A stretch of DNA of 64,000 nucleotides from Streptococcus sp. oral taxon 431 (GCF_001553685.1 NZ_CP014264.1:1938501-2002500); one strand, 5' to 3'. Positions 50,973 through 60,190 are shown, numbered from the stretch's first letter. Numbers and translations are program-made. The notes: generated from the sequence alone by a model not told the origin.

Positions 50973-51661
50973 TATAATTCATTCAATAAATACTCAAATA
51001 ATTCTAAGTTGCCATCTTCTTCATTGACCAAGAATTCTGGATGCCACTGGAGACCAATAATACGGTGTTCGTCGATAGATTCGATTGCTTCAACAGTTTG
51101 ATCACGTGGATCTACAGCCGTCACACGGAAATTGGGTGCCAAATCTTTAATGCTCTGACGATGCACTGAATTAACCTGACTTTCTTTACCAAATAATTTA
51201 GACACTACACTGCCATCCACTGTCTCAATAGAATGTGAAGTCCCAAAAGGCAGGCCTTGCCAATGACCTTCAATATCTTGATTGAGCGTTCCACCAAAGG
51301 CAACGTTGACAAGCTGAACACCACGGCAAATAGCTAAGATTGGTTTATTCTGACGCAAGGCTTCTTGTAGAAGAGCTAGCTCAAACTCGTCGCGAGTTAG
51401 GTTATAGTCGTCGCTATCAATTGTTTTTTCCTCACCATAAAACTGAGGATGGACATTTTGCCCTCCAGTCAAGATGAGCTTATCAATCATTTCTACATAG
51501 TCATGGACCACCGACTCATCACCAACCGGAATGACCAAAGGAAGTCCGCCAACCTGACGAATACTCTCAGCAAATTTACAAGAGACTGATGAATGAATAT
51601 TTTTTCCTTCTGCGTCCACAGGACATAGGTTTGCCGCTACTCCAACAACTGTTCTTGCCAT
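50972..51661 (-). CDS. Class-I glutamine amidotransferase-like protein (peptidase C26)
   Basis: 229 aa, gamma-glutamyl hydrolase / PuuD-like fold. The nucleophile Cys lies in PILAICRGVQLVNV and the catalytic His in GLQWHPEF, with Glu two positions later. Oxyanion region LTGGQNVHPQFYGEE. Start MARTVVGVA follows AAAGGAAAGG. PuuD removes gamma-glutamyl groups in polyamine breakdown, but no puu genes are near, so the substrate is open. Confidence 0.85.
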   Translation of the reverse strand: MARTVVGVAANLCPVDAEGKNIHSSVSCKFAESIRQVGGLPLVIPVGDESVVHDYVEMIDKLILTGGQNVHPQFYGEEKTIDSDDYNLTRDEFELALLQEALRQNKPILAICRGVQLVNVAFGGTLNQDIEGHWQGLPFGTSHSIETVDGSVVSKLFGKESQVNSVHRQSIKDLAPNFRVTAVDPRDQTVEAIESIDEHRIIGLQWHPEFLVNEEDGNLELFEYLLNEL

Positions 51662-51764
51662 CACTGATTTCCTTTCCTTTTCTATTGATAATCTTATCTT
51701 ACCATCCTTGCCCAATCCTGTCTAATATATATTTTTTAAGTCCGTGATAAAATTTTTTTATCAG

Positions 51765-51797
51765 AAAAAGTTGCCCAAAATTAGGACAACTTTTTTG
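51765..51797 (-). terminator. patB terminator
   Basis: Bidirectional hairpin AAGTTGTCC / GGGCAACTT with T-rich tails, between patB and the amidotransferase gene, after a BOX element. Confidence 0.75.
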
Positions 51798-51799
51798 CT

Positions 51800-51951
51800 T
51801 ATACTCAATGAAAATCAAAGAGCAAACTAGGAAGCTAGCCGCAGGTTGCTCAAAACACAGTTTTGAGGTTGTGGATAGAACTGACGAAGTCAGTAACACA
51901 TATACGGCAAGGGGACGCTGACGTGGTTTGAAGAGATTTTCGAAGAGTATT
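51800..51951. repeat. BOX element (boxC-boxB-boxA)
   Basis: About 150 bp from ATACTCAATGAAAATCAAAG to TTTTCGAAGAGTAT with one boxB unit and a boxA containing ACGGCAAGGGGACGCTGACG. It lies directly against the patB stop codon. Confidence 0.88.
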
Positions 51952-53716
51952 ATTCAAAGACAAATTGATTGTGATAAAGTTCGGAGTAAAAGCCTCCAAG
52001 CTTGAGCAATTCGTGATGATTTCCTTGTTCGATAACCTCACCATCCTTAAGGACAATAATCTGATCTGCATTAAGAATAGTTTTCAAGCGATGGGCAATC
52101 ACAAAACTCGTTCTTCCTGCTACAATTGCCTCCATAGCATTTTGAATCTTGCTCTCTGTTACAGTATCCACGTTTGATGTTGCCTCATCCAAGATTAAGA
52201 CCTGGGGATCCGTCATTAAGGTTCGAGCGATGGAAATCAACTGCTTCTGACCGGTTGAGAAGACGCTCTGGTCATCATTAATCAGAGTATCGTACTTATC
52301 TGGTAGACTTTCGATATATTCATGGATATGCGTAGCCTTAGCAGCTGCTTCTACCATCTCCTGACTAGCATCTGGTACACCGAATCGAATATTGTCCCGA
52401 ATAGTTCCGCTGAACAAAACAGAATCCTGCAAGACAATTCCCACCTTACTTCGCAAACTGTCTAAATCAAACTCGCGAATATCTGTTCCATCAAAGCTGA
52501 TACTACCTGCATCCACATCATAAAAACGATTGATGAGGTTCATAATGGTTGTTTTCCCTGAACCTGTCGGACCAACTACCGCAATCATTTTCCCTTTTGG
52601 AGCTGAGATGCTGACATCTTTCAAAATAGGTTTTCCTGGCAGGTAGGAGAAGTCTACGTTACGAATCTCCACACCTTCTGTTAATTCGGTAAAGATTGGA
52701 GCATCTTGAGGACGAATTTCTTCCTCTGCATCAAACATTTCTTGGATACGGTCCGCTCCTGTAAAGGCCAGTTGCAAACTTCCCCAGCTCGCTGCCAATT
52801 GGATAATGGGCTGGTAATACTGTTGCGAAAACTGAGTAAACATGACAATCAAACCAAGTGCAGTTGCTGTCTCGATGTTCTTATCATTCAGTAAGACAGC
52901 TGAACCTACAAAAATAACGACTGCTGTATTGACCAAACTCATCCCGTTCATGACAGGGAATAGGATTCCTGAAAACATTCTTCCCTTGAAAGTGGCTTTT
53001 CGAACCCGTTCATTCTGCTCGACAAAACCAGCAATCACATCTTCTTGAATGCCTTGAACAATAACGGCTTTTTGTCCAGAGATACTCTCATCCATATAAG
53101 CATTGAGCTTCCCAACTTCTTTTTGTTGGAGATTTGTATATTTCCGCGCTAGCTTCAGGATAAAGAACAACATGATAACTGCTATCGGAGTACTGGCAAT
53201 TGTGATTAAAGCCAAGGTGACATTTTTTGCGAACATGACAATCAGCAAGCCAATATAAAGGGCAATATTGGTCATGACAGACACTAAACTTTCGTTGAAA
53301 GCTTGGAGAATATTATCCAAATCACTGGTAAAACGTGACAGGATATCCCCATCTTGATGGCGGTCAAAGAAGGAGACGGTCAAGCGAGAAAGCTTACCAA
53401 AAAGCCCCTTACGCATCTCATTCGTCGATTCGGCAATAATTCGGCTCATCAAGACCATATAGATGAGACTAGAAACTACTAAAACAATCAAAATATAGGC
53501 AAGATTGATTAGGAGTCCCAAGAGACTTTGCCAAACCATATCTGAATTTCCATTTTGATAGGCTATAACCAAATTGGCTAGTTCTGTGACTGTTTGACCT
53601 GCAAATACTGGAAAGAGGGCTTGTGCTACCGTTGCAATGATAATCATAGCAATAACAACGATAAAGGATATCTTGTAAACTTTAAAATAGTTCCAAAAAA
53701 ATTCAAATGTCTTCAT
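51950..53716 (-). CDS. patB: Multidrug ABC exporter subunit PatB
   Basis: Half of the heterodimeric PatAB exporter that confers fluoroquinolone and dye efflux in pneumococci. 588 aa, the reported PatB length: six helices (about 15-310) and an ATPase domain with Walker A GPTGSGKTT and Walker B LILDEATSNVD (canonical Glu). The signature reads FSTGQKQ instead of SGGQ, a degenerate form typical of asymmetric exporters. Its ATG follows the patA stop by one base. In TIGR4 a degenerate transposase lies between patA and patB (from memory); here they are contiguous. Confidence 0.92.
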   Translation of the reverse strand: MKTFEFFWNYFKVYKISFIVVIAMIIIATVAQALFPVFAGQTVTELANLVIAYQNGNSDMVWQSLLGLLINLAYILIVLVVSSLIYMVLMSRIIAESTNEMRKGLFGKLSRLTVSFFDRHQDGDILSRFTSDLDNILQAFNESLVSVMTNIALYIGLLIVMFAKNVTLALITIASTPIAVIMLFFILKLARKYTNLQQKEVGKLNAYMDESISGQKAVIVQGIQEDVIAGFVEQNERVRKATFKGRMFSGILFPVMNGMSLVNTAVVIFVGSAVLLNDKNIETATALGLIVMFTQFSQQYYQPIIQLAASWGSLQLAFTGADRIQEMFDAEEEIRPQDAPIFTELTEGVEIRNVDFSYLPGKPILKDVSISAPKGKMIAVVGPTGSGKTTIMNLINRFYDVDAGSISFDGTDIREFDLDSLRSKVGIVLQDSVLFSGTIRDNIRFGVPDASQEMVEAAAKATHIHEYIESLPDKYDTLINDDQSVFSTGQKQLISIARTLMTDPQVLILDEATSNVDTVTESKIQNAMEAIVAGRTSFVIAHRLKTILNADQIIVLKDGEVIEQGNHHELLKLGGFYSELYHNQFVFE

Positions 53717-53717
53717 C

Positions 53718-55424
53718 CTACTCCTCCTTTCCTTTTTGCGTTTCATAAATTTCACGATAAACTGGGTTTGTTGCAACCAAGTCAGCATGTTTACCTTGAC
53801 CAATCAAGCGCCCTTGGTCAAGCACTAAAATTTTATCAGCATGCACAACAGAGCTAATCTTTTGTGCGATGATAATCGTAGTCGTCCCCTTCAAATCCTT
53901 GTTGAGGGCTTCTTGGACCAAACGTTCTGATTTGGCATCAAGGGCAGAGGTTGAATCATCAAATATCAAGATTTTAGGATTGCTGACAATCCCACGCGCA
54001 ATAGACATTCTTTGTTTTTGTCCACCAGAAAAGTTAGTCCCACGTTCCTCAACCGGACTTTCAAAGGCCAAGTCCATACGACTAATAAATTCACTGGCCT
54101 GGGCGATGCGAGCTGCGCGTTCCATTTCTGAAACTGTCGCATCTCCCTTACCTTGTCTGAGATTATCTGCGATGGTTCCACTAAAGAGAATGGCTCTTTG
54201 TAGGACTATAGAAACTGTCTTACGAAGCGTCCCTTCACTAACTGTCCGAATGTCCTTTCCACCAATCTTGATCGAACCTTGCTGAGGATCAAATAATCGT
54301 GGAATCAACTGAGCCAAGGTTGATTTCCCTGCACCAGTTGCTCCGACAACTCCAACCATTTCCCCAGCTGCGATATCGAAGGATACATCTTTTAGGATAG
54401 GTTCTTCATCATTTGGATAGGTAAAGGTCACATTTTCAAAACTGAGACTTCCTTCCAATTCTTCATCTTCCACATCATTGAAAGTCATAGCTGGTTCTGT
54501 ATCTAGGATTTCACGAATACGACGAAGGGAAATCATGGCACGAGTAACTGAGTTCCCCAAAAATCCAACCATGACGATGGTAAAGATAATCTGACTCAGG
54601 TAGTTTACAAAGGAAGCAATGGATCCAACAACTGATGGATCTGACTCTGCCATACCGGCTACAAGCCAGATTGAGAGAAAAACAGCCCCGTAAGAAATCA
54701 ACATCATTGCAGGTTGCATAACAGAAAAGGCATAACCGATATAAAGGTTTTCTCCCAACAATTCATCTGACACCTGCGTAAATTTATCAAACTGATCTTT
54801 TTCTCGGACAAAAGACTTAACCACGCGCACACCACGCAAATTTTCTTTAGCAATGGCATTGATACGCTCTAGTAAGGTCTGGAATTTTGCAAAGCGTGGT
54901 CCCACAACTCCCATCATAAAACCCATTATGGCAACAATCAGAACGACCATGAGAACTAGCACCCACCACAGAGAAGGTAGGGTGACAACTGCTAGAATAA
55001 AGGAACCGATAAACAAAAGTGGTAGTCGAAAGAGAATTTGAAAGGTCATCATGACTACGTTCTGAATCTGATTGATATCGTTGGTCATACGAACAACAAG
55101 GTTCCCTGCATTAAACTTCTCAATATTAGCGTATGAGAAAATTTGAATCTTACGAAAGGCATCTTCCCTTAGGTCTGACGAAACTCCTTGAGCAATGTAA
55201 GCTGCTAACACAACATTGATTCCACCTGCGACCAAACCAATCAAGGCAACAAGAATTAACCAAAAACCGATAGTATAAATAGCTTCATGATCACCTGTTA
55301 GCAGAGCCTCTAAAACCTCCTGCAAATAACGTGGTTGCAGGAGTGAACTAGTAACCATGAGACCTGTCATGATCAAGGACGCTAGCGCCTGCCATTTATA
55401 GGCTTTTATTTTCTGAAACAGCAT
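53718..55424 (-). CDS. patA: Multidrug ABC exporter subunit PatA
   Basis: Partner of PatB (568 aa). Six membrane helices and an ATPase domain with Walker A GATGAGKST and an intact signature FSGGQKQR, but Walker B reads LIFDDSTSALD, with Asp in place of the catalytic Glu. PatA thus supplies the non-canonical site and the good signature, PatB the reverse, as expected for a heterodimer. Start MLFQKIKAYK follows AAGGGGGAAAT. Expression is likely controlled by the leader hairpin just upstream; up-mutations of this leader are a known route to efflux resistance in pneumococci. Confidence 0.92.
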   Translation of the reverse strand: MLFQKIKAYKWQALASLIMTGLMVTSSLLQPRYLQEVLEALLTGDHEAIYTIGFWLILVALIGLVAGGINVVLAAYIAQGVSSDLREDAFRKIQIFSYANIEKFNAGNLVVRMTNDINQIQNVVMMTFQILFRLPLLFIGSFILAVVTLPSLWWVLVLMVVLIVAIMGFMMGVVGPRFAKFQTLLERINAIAKENLRGVRVVKSFVREKDQFDKFTQVSDELLGENLYIGYAFSVMQPAMMLISYGAVFLSIWLVAGMAESDPSVVGSIASFVNYLSQIIFTIVMVGFLGNSVTRAMISLRRIREILDTEPAMTFNDVEDEELEGSLSFENVTFTYPNDEEPILKDVSFDIAAGEMVGVVGATGAGKSTLAQLIPRLFDPQQGSIKIGGKDIRTVSEGTLRKTVSIVLQRAILFSGTIADNLRQGKGDATVSEMERAARIAQASEFISRMDLAFESPVEERGTNFSGGQKQRMSIARGIVSNPKILIFDDSTSALDAKSERLVQEALNKDLKGTTTIIIAQKISSVVHADKILVLDQGRLIGQGKHADLVATNPVYREIYETQKGKEE

Positions 55425-55446
55425 ATTTCCCCCTTCTAAGATAGAC

Positions 55447-55476
55447 AAAAGGGAACGACAACTCTGTCAGTCCCTT
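55447..55476 (-). terminator. Attenuator hairpin in the patAB leader
   Basis: AAGGGAC-TGACA-gagt-TGTC-G-TTCCCTTTT on the minus strand forms a terminator-like hairpin followed by TTTTGTCTATCTT. It lies between the patA promoter and its ribosome binding site, so most transcripts should stop before patA. Confidence 0.8.
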
Positions 55477-55477
55477 C

Positions 55478-55489
55478 TTATGCTTTCAT
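55478..55489 (-). other. Three-codon leader ORF upstream of patA
   Basis: ATG AAA GCA TAA on the minus strand, with the ATG only about 3 nt from the predicted transcription start, and its stop directly before the attenuator stem. A ribosome paused on this mini-ORF would cover the left arm of the hairpin. That this is translated is inference. Confidence 0.5.
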
Positions 55490-55498
55490 GTTGATGCT

Positions 55499-55527
55499 AT
55501 TCTAACAAAAAAGAATGCTATTGTCAA
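55499..55527 (-). promoter_or_regulatory. patA promoter
   Basis: Perfect -35 TTGACA and -10 TAGAAT with 17-bp spacing on the minus strand. A strong promoter in front of an attenuator. Confidence 0.85.
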
Positions 55528-55615
55528 AGCACTCAACTCTTACAAGCTTGTGCAATGACGACATCAGCATTCTATTGAATCATCTAAAACATCTTCTAAT
55601 TTAAGTAGAGAATTT

Positions 55616-56317
55616 TTATTGTTCTGAACTAGCTTGCTCCTCTAGTTTAGCTCGTCCAATTTCACGGTAGCTACGGTCGCCAACAATCTTGACCGAGAAC
55701 TGACCATCTTGGTACTCGAGAATCGTCACACTTCCATTATCAAGGCCATGCGGATGCATTCCGTTGATTAAATAAACAATGGTTCCAATAGTCATTCCAT
55801 GGCTGACTACGAGAGCATTTCCTCCCCCATTAGCTTCCATTTCCTTAGCAATGGCTTCAAAACCTTCCCAGATGCGACCACTTAGTTTTTCCCAGCCTTC
55901 AGCCCAGCCTGCTGTATCCACTTCTACCAAACCTTCAGCTAGCTCCGCATAGGACAAACGATGCACATGATCGACATTAAAGATTCGAGGGATGATGCCC
56001 ATAAAAAGGTCTCCATCATAAGCACCATCAAAACTACCAAAGCACCATTCACGGATTCGCTTATCCATACGATAAGGAATTTGTCCTGTTAAACCAAGCT
56101 CCTCAAGGATAATTCCCATTGTCTGAATGGTCCGCCCTGAGTCACTTGAATAAGCACGCTCAAACCTTAAGCCAGACTCACGCAAGCCAATCCCCAATTC
56201 ATGAATGCCTCGTTCCCCTTCAGCTGTCAGTGGAGTATCACTCCAACCTTGAGCACGACCAATCGTATTAAACATTGTTTTCCCATGACGCACTAGATAC
56301 AATTTTACACTTGACAT
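55616..56317 (-). CDS. Histidine phosphatase family protein (phosphoglycerate-mutase-like)
   Basis: 233 aa, cytoplasmic, branch-1 histidine phosphatase. The phospho-His is in LYLVRHGKTMFN (His11) and the second catalytic His in LVVSHGMT. With an unusually variable middle it is more likely a general phosphatase than a glycolytic mutase. Located directly after the comG operon and before the patA promoter. Confidence 0.85.
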   Translation of the reverse strand: MSSVKLYLVRHGKTMFNTIGRAQGWSDTPLTAEGERGIHELGIGLRESGLRFERAYSSDSGRTIQTMGIILEELGLTGQIPYRMDKRIREWCFGSFDGAYDGDLFMGIIPRIFNVDHVHRLSYAELAEGLVEVDTAGWAEGWEKLSGRIWEGFEAIAKEMEANGGGNALVVSHGMTIGTIVYLINGMHPHGLDNGSVTILEYQDGQFSVKIVGDRSYREIGRAKLEEQASSEQ

Positions 56318-56426
56318 TTTCCGTCCTCCATATGTATCTATTATAGCATGATTTCAGGTAAAAACCTCGTCCTAACCCACTGAGTCCAACATCACCACTT
56401 AAACTAGATTTTACAAATCTGATAAT

Positions 56427-56861
56427 CTATGTCTTATCATTCTTAGAAGGAGTAACTTTAGATGGCTCGGTGGCCTCTTTTTTAACCTCTTCTTTTTTCT
56501 CCTCATTTCCTTCTTTGGACTTATTTTCTGTCTTCTTAGTCTTTTTATCGGTCTTTTTCAAATGAGAAAAGTGAAATTCAAACTGATTTTTTCCAGTGTC
56601 AACAATCGCTGTAAATCCCTTTTGGTCATTACGATAAGTTGACTTCCCTACATTAAATGACTGCTGACCACTCTCATAACTAGCTTTTTCATAGGTTCTC
56701 TTAGCCATTGCAAAGGCAAGGAGTTTTTCTTTATTGAGGGCATAATCCTGATGATGAGCCACTTGTCGATTTAGATAAAACTGCAACAAAAGACTAAAAA
56801 TTCCAGCAACAGTGATCGCGTAAAGGAGAACGCCAGCCCTAACTTTTTTCTTTTTCCACAC
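56427..56861 (-). CDS. comGG: Competence pilus protein ComGG (CglG)
   Basis: 144 aa minor pseudopilin partner of the transformation pilus. One N-terminal membrane helix ([22 protein letters not shown]) and a highly charged Lys/Glu C-terminal tail. No classical prepilin peptidase site. Last gene of comGA-GG, overlapping comGF by 23 nt. Confidence 0.88.
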   Translation of the reverse strand: MWKKKKVRAGVLLYAITVAGIFSLLLQFYLNRQVAHHQDYALNKEKLLAFAMAKRTYEKASYESGQQSFNVGKSTYRNDQKGFTAIVDTGKNQFEFHFSHLKKTDKKTKKTENKSKEGNEEKKEEVKKEATEPSKVTPSKNDKT

Positions 56862-57300
56862 GATAGATAAACTCCCTCTCTAGTCCCTTTTCAAACTGAA
56901 AATTAAAATGAACATTTTGCCCGTTTTGGTAAATATGAGCTGATTTCAGACCGTAAACCATCGGCTGGTAACCACGTCCACTGGCATCTGTTTTTCGAAA
57001 ATCATTTGACTTTGATTTTCCCATGGAAATAGGTTTCCCATCCTGTTTGAGGTAAAGTCTATCATTCTCTACTTTTTCAAATTGGGCTCGATTCAGCTCT
57101 GCTTCCAGCTGATCCACAAATAAAAGCCATTCTTTTTGCTCACTTTTCTGCTGGTAGCGAACTTCTGAAACCAAGAGTTGGCTCATAGATTGAAAAAGAA
57201 GCAAACTCCCACTAATCACAATAAGAGCAACCAGGGATTCTAAAAGAGTAAACGCTCTGACTCTACTTATCTTGAATCGCCAGTAATTTTTCAGTTCCAT
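56839..57300 (-). CDS. comGF: Competence pilus minor pilin ComGF (CglF)
   Basis: 153 aa with prepilin motif [17 protein letters not shown] cut by PilD/ComC. Start MELKNYWRF follows GAGGTG and lies inside the comGE reading frame, typical of this tightly overlapping operon. Confidence 0.88.
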   Translation of the reverse strand: MELKNYWRFKISRVRAFTLLESLVALIVISGSLLLFQSMSQLLVSEVRYQQKSEQKEWLLFVDQLEAELNRAQFEKVENDRLYLKQDGKPISMGKSKSNDFRKTDASGRGYQPMVYGLKSAHIYQNGQNVHFNFQFEKGLEREFIYRVEKEKS

Positions 57301-57565
57301 AATACACCTCCAAACCTCGCTCATTCGAGACAACATGAACTGTAAGCCCATTGACAGTCAACTGCTTTTGTCCAGTCTGCAAAGCCATACGAGCCACACG
57401 CAAAACTTCTTCCTGTTCTAAGAGTCTTGCTTCCTGTCGTCTACTTTCTTGAATCTGCCCTAACAAGAGGGTTGCAATACTGGCAAAAATAGCTAGTGAA
57501 ATCACTGCCTCCAGTAAAATAACCGCCTTAATTTTTTGCTTCTTGAATACGTTTAATCTTTCCAT
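57263..57565 (-). CDS. comGE: Competence pilus minor pilin ComGE (CglE)
   Basis: 100 aa, N-terminal prepilin-type segment [19 protein letters not shown]. It has a small globular domain. Overlaps comGD and comGF. Needed for pilus assembly in other streptococci. Confidence 0.85.
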   Translation of the reverse strand: MERLNVFKKQKIKAVILLEAVISLAIFASIATLLLGQIQESRRQEARLLEQEEVLRVARMALQTGQKQLTVNGLTVHVVSNERGLEVYYGTEKLLAIQDK

Positions 57566-57962
57566 TTCCTAGATATAGTTGGTAGCGAACTACTTCTTTC
57601 CTTGTTTGAAATCTCACACTTGCAAGAGACGAATTTCCTCCAGCCTTATCAAAGGTGATTGACTGATTGGACTGTAGTTGAATCCCTTTAGGGATGGCTA
57701 ATTTCTGATAGCCATTTCCAATACTTCTCTCTTCCAAAATCAAGTTGATCTTCTGCTGACTAGCCAGACTTCGCTTCTGGGTTTCTCGATAAAGTTCCTC
57801 AAACTCCATAAAGAAAATTTGTTCTTCCACAGCCGCAAAAGTGGATTGAACTGAACTTGACAAACCCAAGGCTAACAGACTGACTATCCCTAAGACCAAT
57901 AAACTTTCTAACATAGTAAAAGCACTAATCCGCAACTGTTTGACTTGTCTTTTGTTTTGCAT
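57528..57962 (-). CDS. comGD: Competence pilus minor pilin ComGD (CglD)
   Basis: 144 aa with prepilin motif RISA|FTMLESLLVLGIVSLLALG. Start MQNKRQVKQL has AAGGAAT upstream; a longer frame begins inside comGC and lacks a binding site. Confidence 0.88.
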   Translation of the reverse strand: MQNKRQVKQLRISAFTMLESLLVLGIVSLLALGLSSSVQSTFAAVEEQIFFMEFEELYRETQKRSLASQQKINLILEERSIGNGYQKLAIPKGIQLQSNQSITFDKAGGNSSLASVRFQTRKEVVRYQLYLGNGKIKRIQEAKN

Positions 57963-58248
57963 GGTATTCCTTATAGGCTTTTGCTTGCTCAGCAGTGATG
58001 CGTCCATCTGCCTGAAGTTTACTTAGACTAGCATCCTCATTTTTATCTAGAGTATAGAGTTCAGCTTGGCTTTCTACCACCTTGACGACTGCTGCTTTAC
58101 CCTTGTCATTCACTGCATCCTTTTGCTTAGTTAGGTTTGGCACAAACAGTAAGAGTAGAACACTAATGATGAGCAACACCACCAACATTTCTACCAGTGT
58201 AAAAGCTTTTGCCTTGGCTTTCTTTAATTTCATCAACATTTTTTCCAT
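57925..58248 (-). CDS. comGC: Major competence pilin ComGC (CglC)
   Basis: 107 aa main subunit of the pilus that captures DNA. Prepilin site KAKA|FTLVEMLVVLLIIS (the Glu5 of the mature pilin is present). ATG directly follows the comGB stop (TAGATG). Confidence 0.92.
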   Translation of the reverse strand: MEKMLMKLKKAKAKAFTLVEMLVVLLIISVLLLLFVPNLTKQKDAVNDKGKAAVVKVVESQAELYTLDKNEDASLSKLQADGRITAEQAKAYKEYHAKQKTSQTVAD

Positions 58249-59292
58249 CTAAAAATTTACCTCCATATTTTGATACATAGGCAGCAACATAGCTGCGTAC
58301 AATAAAACGATTAGCAGAGCTACAAAAATAAAGACCAGTGGTTGAACTAAGTTCATCGTACGATTAACTCGGGTAAAGAAGGATTCCCACGTTTTTTCTG
58401 CATAGATTTCCAATTCGCTTCCCAACTTGGATTTGATCTCTCCATATTCAATGATTAATCCCAACTCTCTTCTAAAAAAAGGATAATCCTGCACAACCAT
58501 AGAAAATTCATGCCCATTTTGCAAGGACAGGGATAAATCATGTCCGATTTCCTTAAAAAGAGGATTGCCTTGCTCCTGCATCATCTGGAAAATCTGTGAC
58601 AACTCTAAACCTTGTCCAATCATATTTCCCCATTCTCGAGCATAATAGGCCGTCAGATAATACTGAACAAATACACCTAGAAAGGGAATTCTAGCTAGAA
58701 AAGAAAAGACTTCTATCTTCCTAGATTTTCTGTAGAATATCAGTCCTGTTAAAGATACGAGACCTAGCGCCAGAGTAAGTCCAAGAAAAATCTGTGGTAG
58801 GTTACTAATCACTAAGGTAGCTATGTTACTACTATCCAGTTGGGGCAAGAGATAATTTCGCAACCCCAACATAATGAGCAGTAAGAAAGCTAACAATATG
58901 ATTGGATAGGTCGCAACTTCAATTAACTTCTTCTTGACCTTAGCAAGATTATCTAAATACTCTTCAATTTTCCCTAAACTCAAATGAAGGTTCCCATGAA
59001 CTTCAGCCAAGGAAAGTTGCGTGACAATTGAACTTGAAAAACCTAAAGTCCCCATCATTTCCGAAAAGGATTTTCCCTGCGAGAGTCCTAGACGCATCTG
59101 CGATACATATTCCTTTTCCAACAAGAGACTTCTATCTAGAAAGGAAATGATCTCTACCAAGTGAAAACCACTCGAGAACAAATTGTTAAAGAGAGTGATG
59201 ATTTTCTTCTGCTTACTGGTAGCTAATTTTCTCCGTTTCAGCTTGAAAGGCAGTGATATGTCCTTCTTTAAGAAGCTGGTCAATTTGTCCAT
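58249..59292 (-). CDS. comGB: Competence pilus membrane platform ComGB (CglB)
   Basis: 347 aa GspF/PilC-family inner-membrane protein with three helices (about 150-175, 195-215 and the C-terminal LVFIFVALLIVLLYAAMLL). Start MDKLTSFLKK lies 80 nt inside comGA; known CglB proteins are close to this length, but the start could be later. Confidence 0.88.
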   Translation of the reverse strand: MDKLTSFLKKDISLPFKLKRRKLATSKQKKIITLFNNLFSSGFHLVEIISFLDRSLLLEKEYVSQMRLGLSQGKSFSEMMGTLGFSSSIVTQLSLAEVHGNLHLSLGKIEEYLDNLAKVKKKLIEVATYPIILLAFLLLIMLGLRNYLLPQLDSSNIATLVISNLPQIFLGLTLALGLVSLTGLIFYRKSRKIEVFSFLARIPFLGVFVQYYLTAYYAREWGNMIGQGLELSQIFQMMQEQGNPLFKEIGHDLSLSLQNGHEFSMVVQDYPFFRRELGLIIEYGEIKSKLGSELEIYAEKTWESFFTRVNRTMNLVQPLVFIFVALLIVLLYAAMLLPMYQNMEVNF

Positions 59293-60154
59293 TCCACTTT
59301 TCTGCCTGGTGTTCTTGGTAATCTTCGTTTGCAAAATCAATAATTCCTCCTCCTGCGATTAGTCTCTGGTAACAAACACCTTGTAAAACTACTGCCAGTT
59401 CATCTTCACTGACACCAAGTTCTAAAAGGCGCTCATAAACCCCACGAACACTCTTGGCATGGATTGTCGAGAATACCGTGGCACCTGTCAGACTAGCTCG
59501 TACAACGGCACGGGCTGTTTCGCTATCTCGAATTTCTCCAATGATTAAAAGATCTGGACGATGTCGTAGGGAAAGTTTGATCAAGTTCTCATAGCTAAGT
59601 CCGATAGCTTCATTGAGCTGTAATTGTAGCATTGCTTCTTGCTTAATCTCAACCGGATCTTCAATGGACATGACCTGTTGTCCCTTAAACAATGACTTGG
59701 CTAATTCATGCATCAAAGTAGTTTTGCCGCTTCCTACGGGGCCTGCAAAAAGATAAAGCCCGCGTTGCCTAAAGCCCTTTTCCAGTTCTATAAGGTCCTG
59801 AAACCAGAAGCGCAACTCTTGTTCTTGATCATGCAAAAGCCGGATTACTAGACTCTCATGACCACGATAATCTCCCACCGTCGATAAGCGTAATGAAGAA
59901 ACCTTATCTCCATGCTGATAATCACAGGAACCAAGCTGACTACGGCGTTTTTCTCCAACGTTCATCCCCGCAATAAACTTAAAATGACTAATGACAGCCC
60001 CCAACTTTTCAAAGTCATAGGTGTTAATCAAATGTCTCTCATCTCCAACTCGCATATGTAGCTCATAAATCTTTTCTTTAGGAACAAAATAGATGTCCTG
60101 AGCTCCTTGTTTTTTGGCCAGTGTAATCAATTCTTGTGCAAGTATTTGTACCAT
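59213..60154 (-). CDS. comGA: Competence pilus assembly ATPase ComGA (CglA)
   Basis: 313 aa GspE/PilB-family secretion ATPase that drives pilus extension. Walker A GPVGSGKTT, Asp box SIEDPVE, Walker B LLIIGEIRDSETA and His box STIHAKS. First gene of comGABCDEFG; all seven overlap or abut. Late competence gene under ComX control (box at 60175-60182). Confidence 0.93.
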   Translation of the reverse strand: MVQILAQELITLAKKQGAQDIYFVPKEKIYELHMRVGDERHLINTYDFEKLGAVISHFKFIAGMNVGEKRRSQLGSCDYQHGDKVSSLRLSTVGDYRGHESLVIRLLHDQEQELRFWFQDLIELEKGFRQRGLYLFAGPVGSGKTTLMHELAKSLFKGQQVMSIEDPVEIKQEAMLQLQLNEAIGLSYENLIKLSLRHRPDLLIIGEIRDSETARAVVRASLTGATVFSTIHAKSVRGVYERLLELGVSEDELAVVLQGVCYQRLIAGGGIIDFANEDYQEHQAEKWNGQIDQLLKEGHITAFQAETEKISYQ

Positions 60155-60174
60155 ATCTTCCTCCTCATTCTTAT

Positions 60175-60182
60175 TATTCGAA
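60175..60182 (-). promoter_or_regulatory. ComX (SigX) box upstream of comGA
   Basis: TTCGAATA on minus matches the cin-box TACGAATA at 7 of 8 bases, with T-rich sequence upstream, and ends 20 nt before the comGA start. The gene downstream gives strong support despite the mismatch. Confidence 0.75.
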
Positions 60183-60190
60183 GAAAATAT

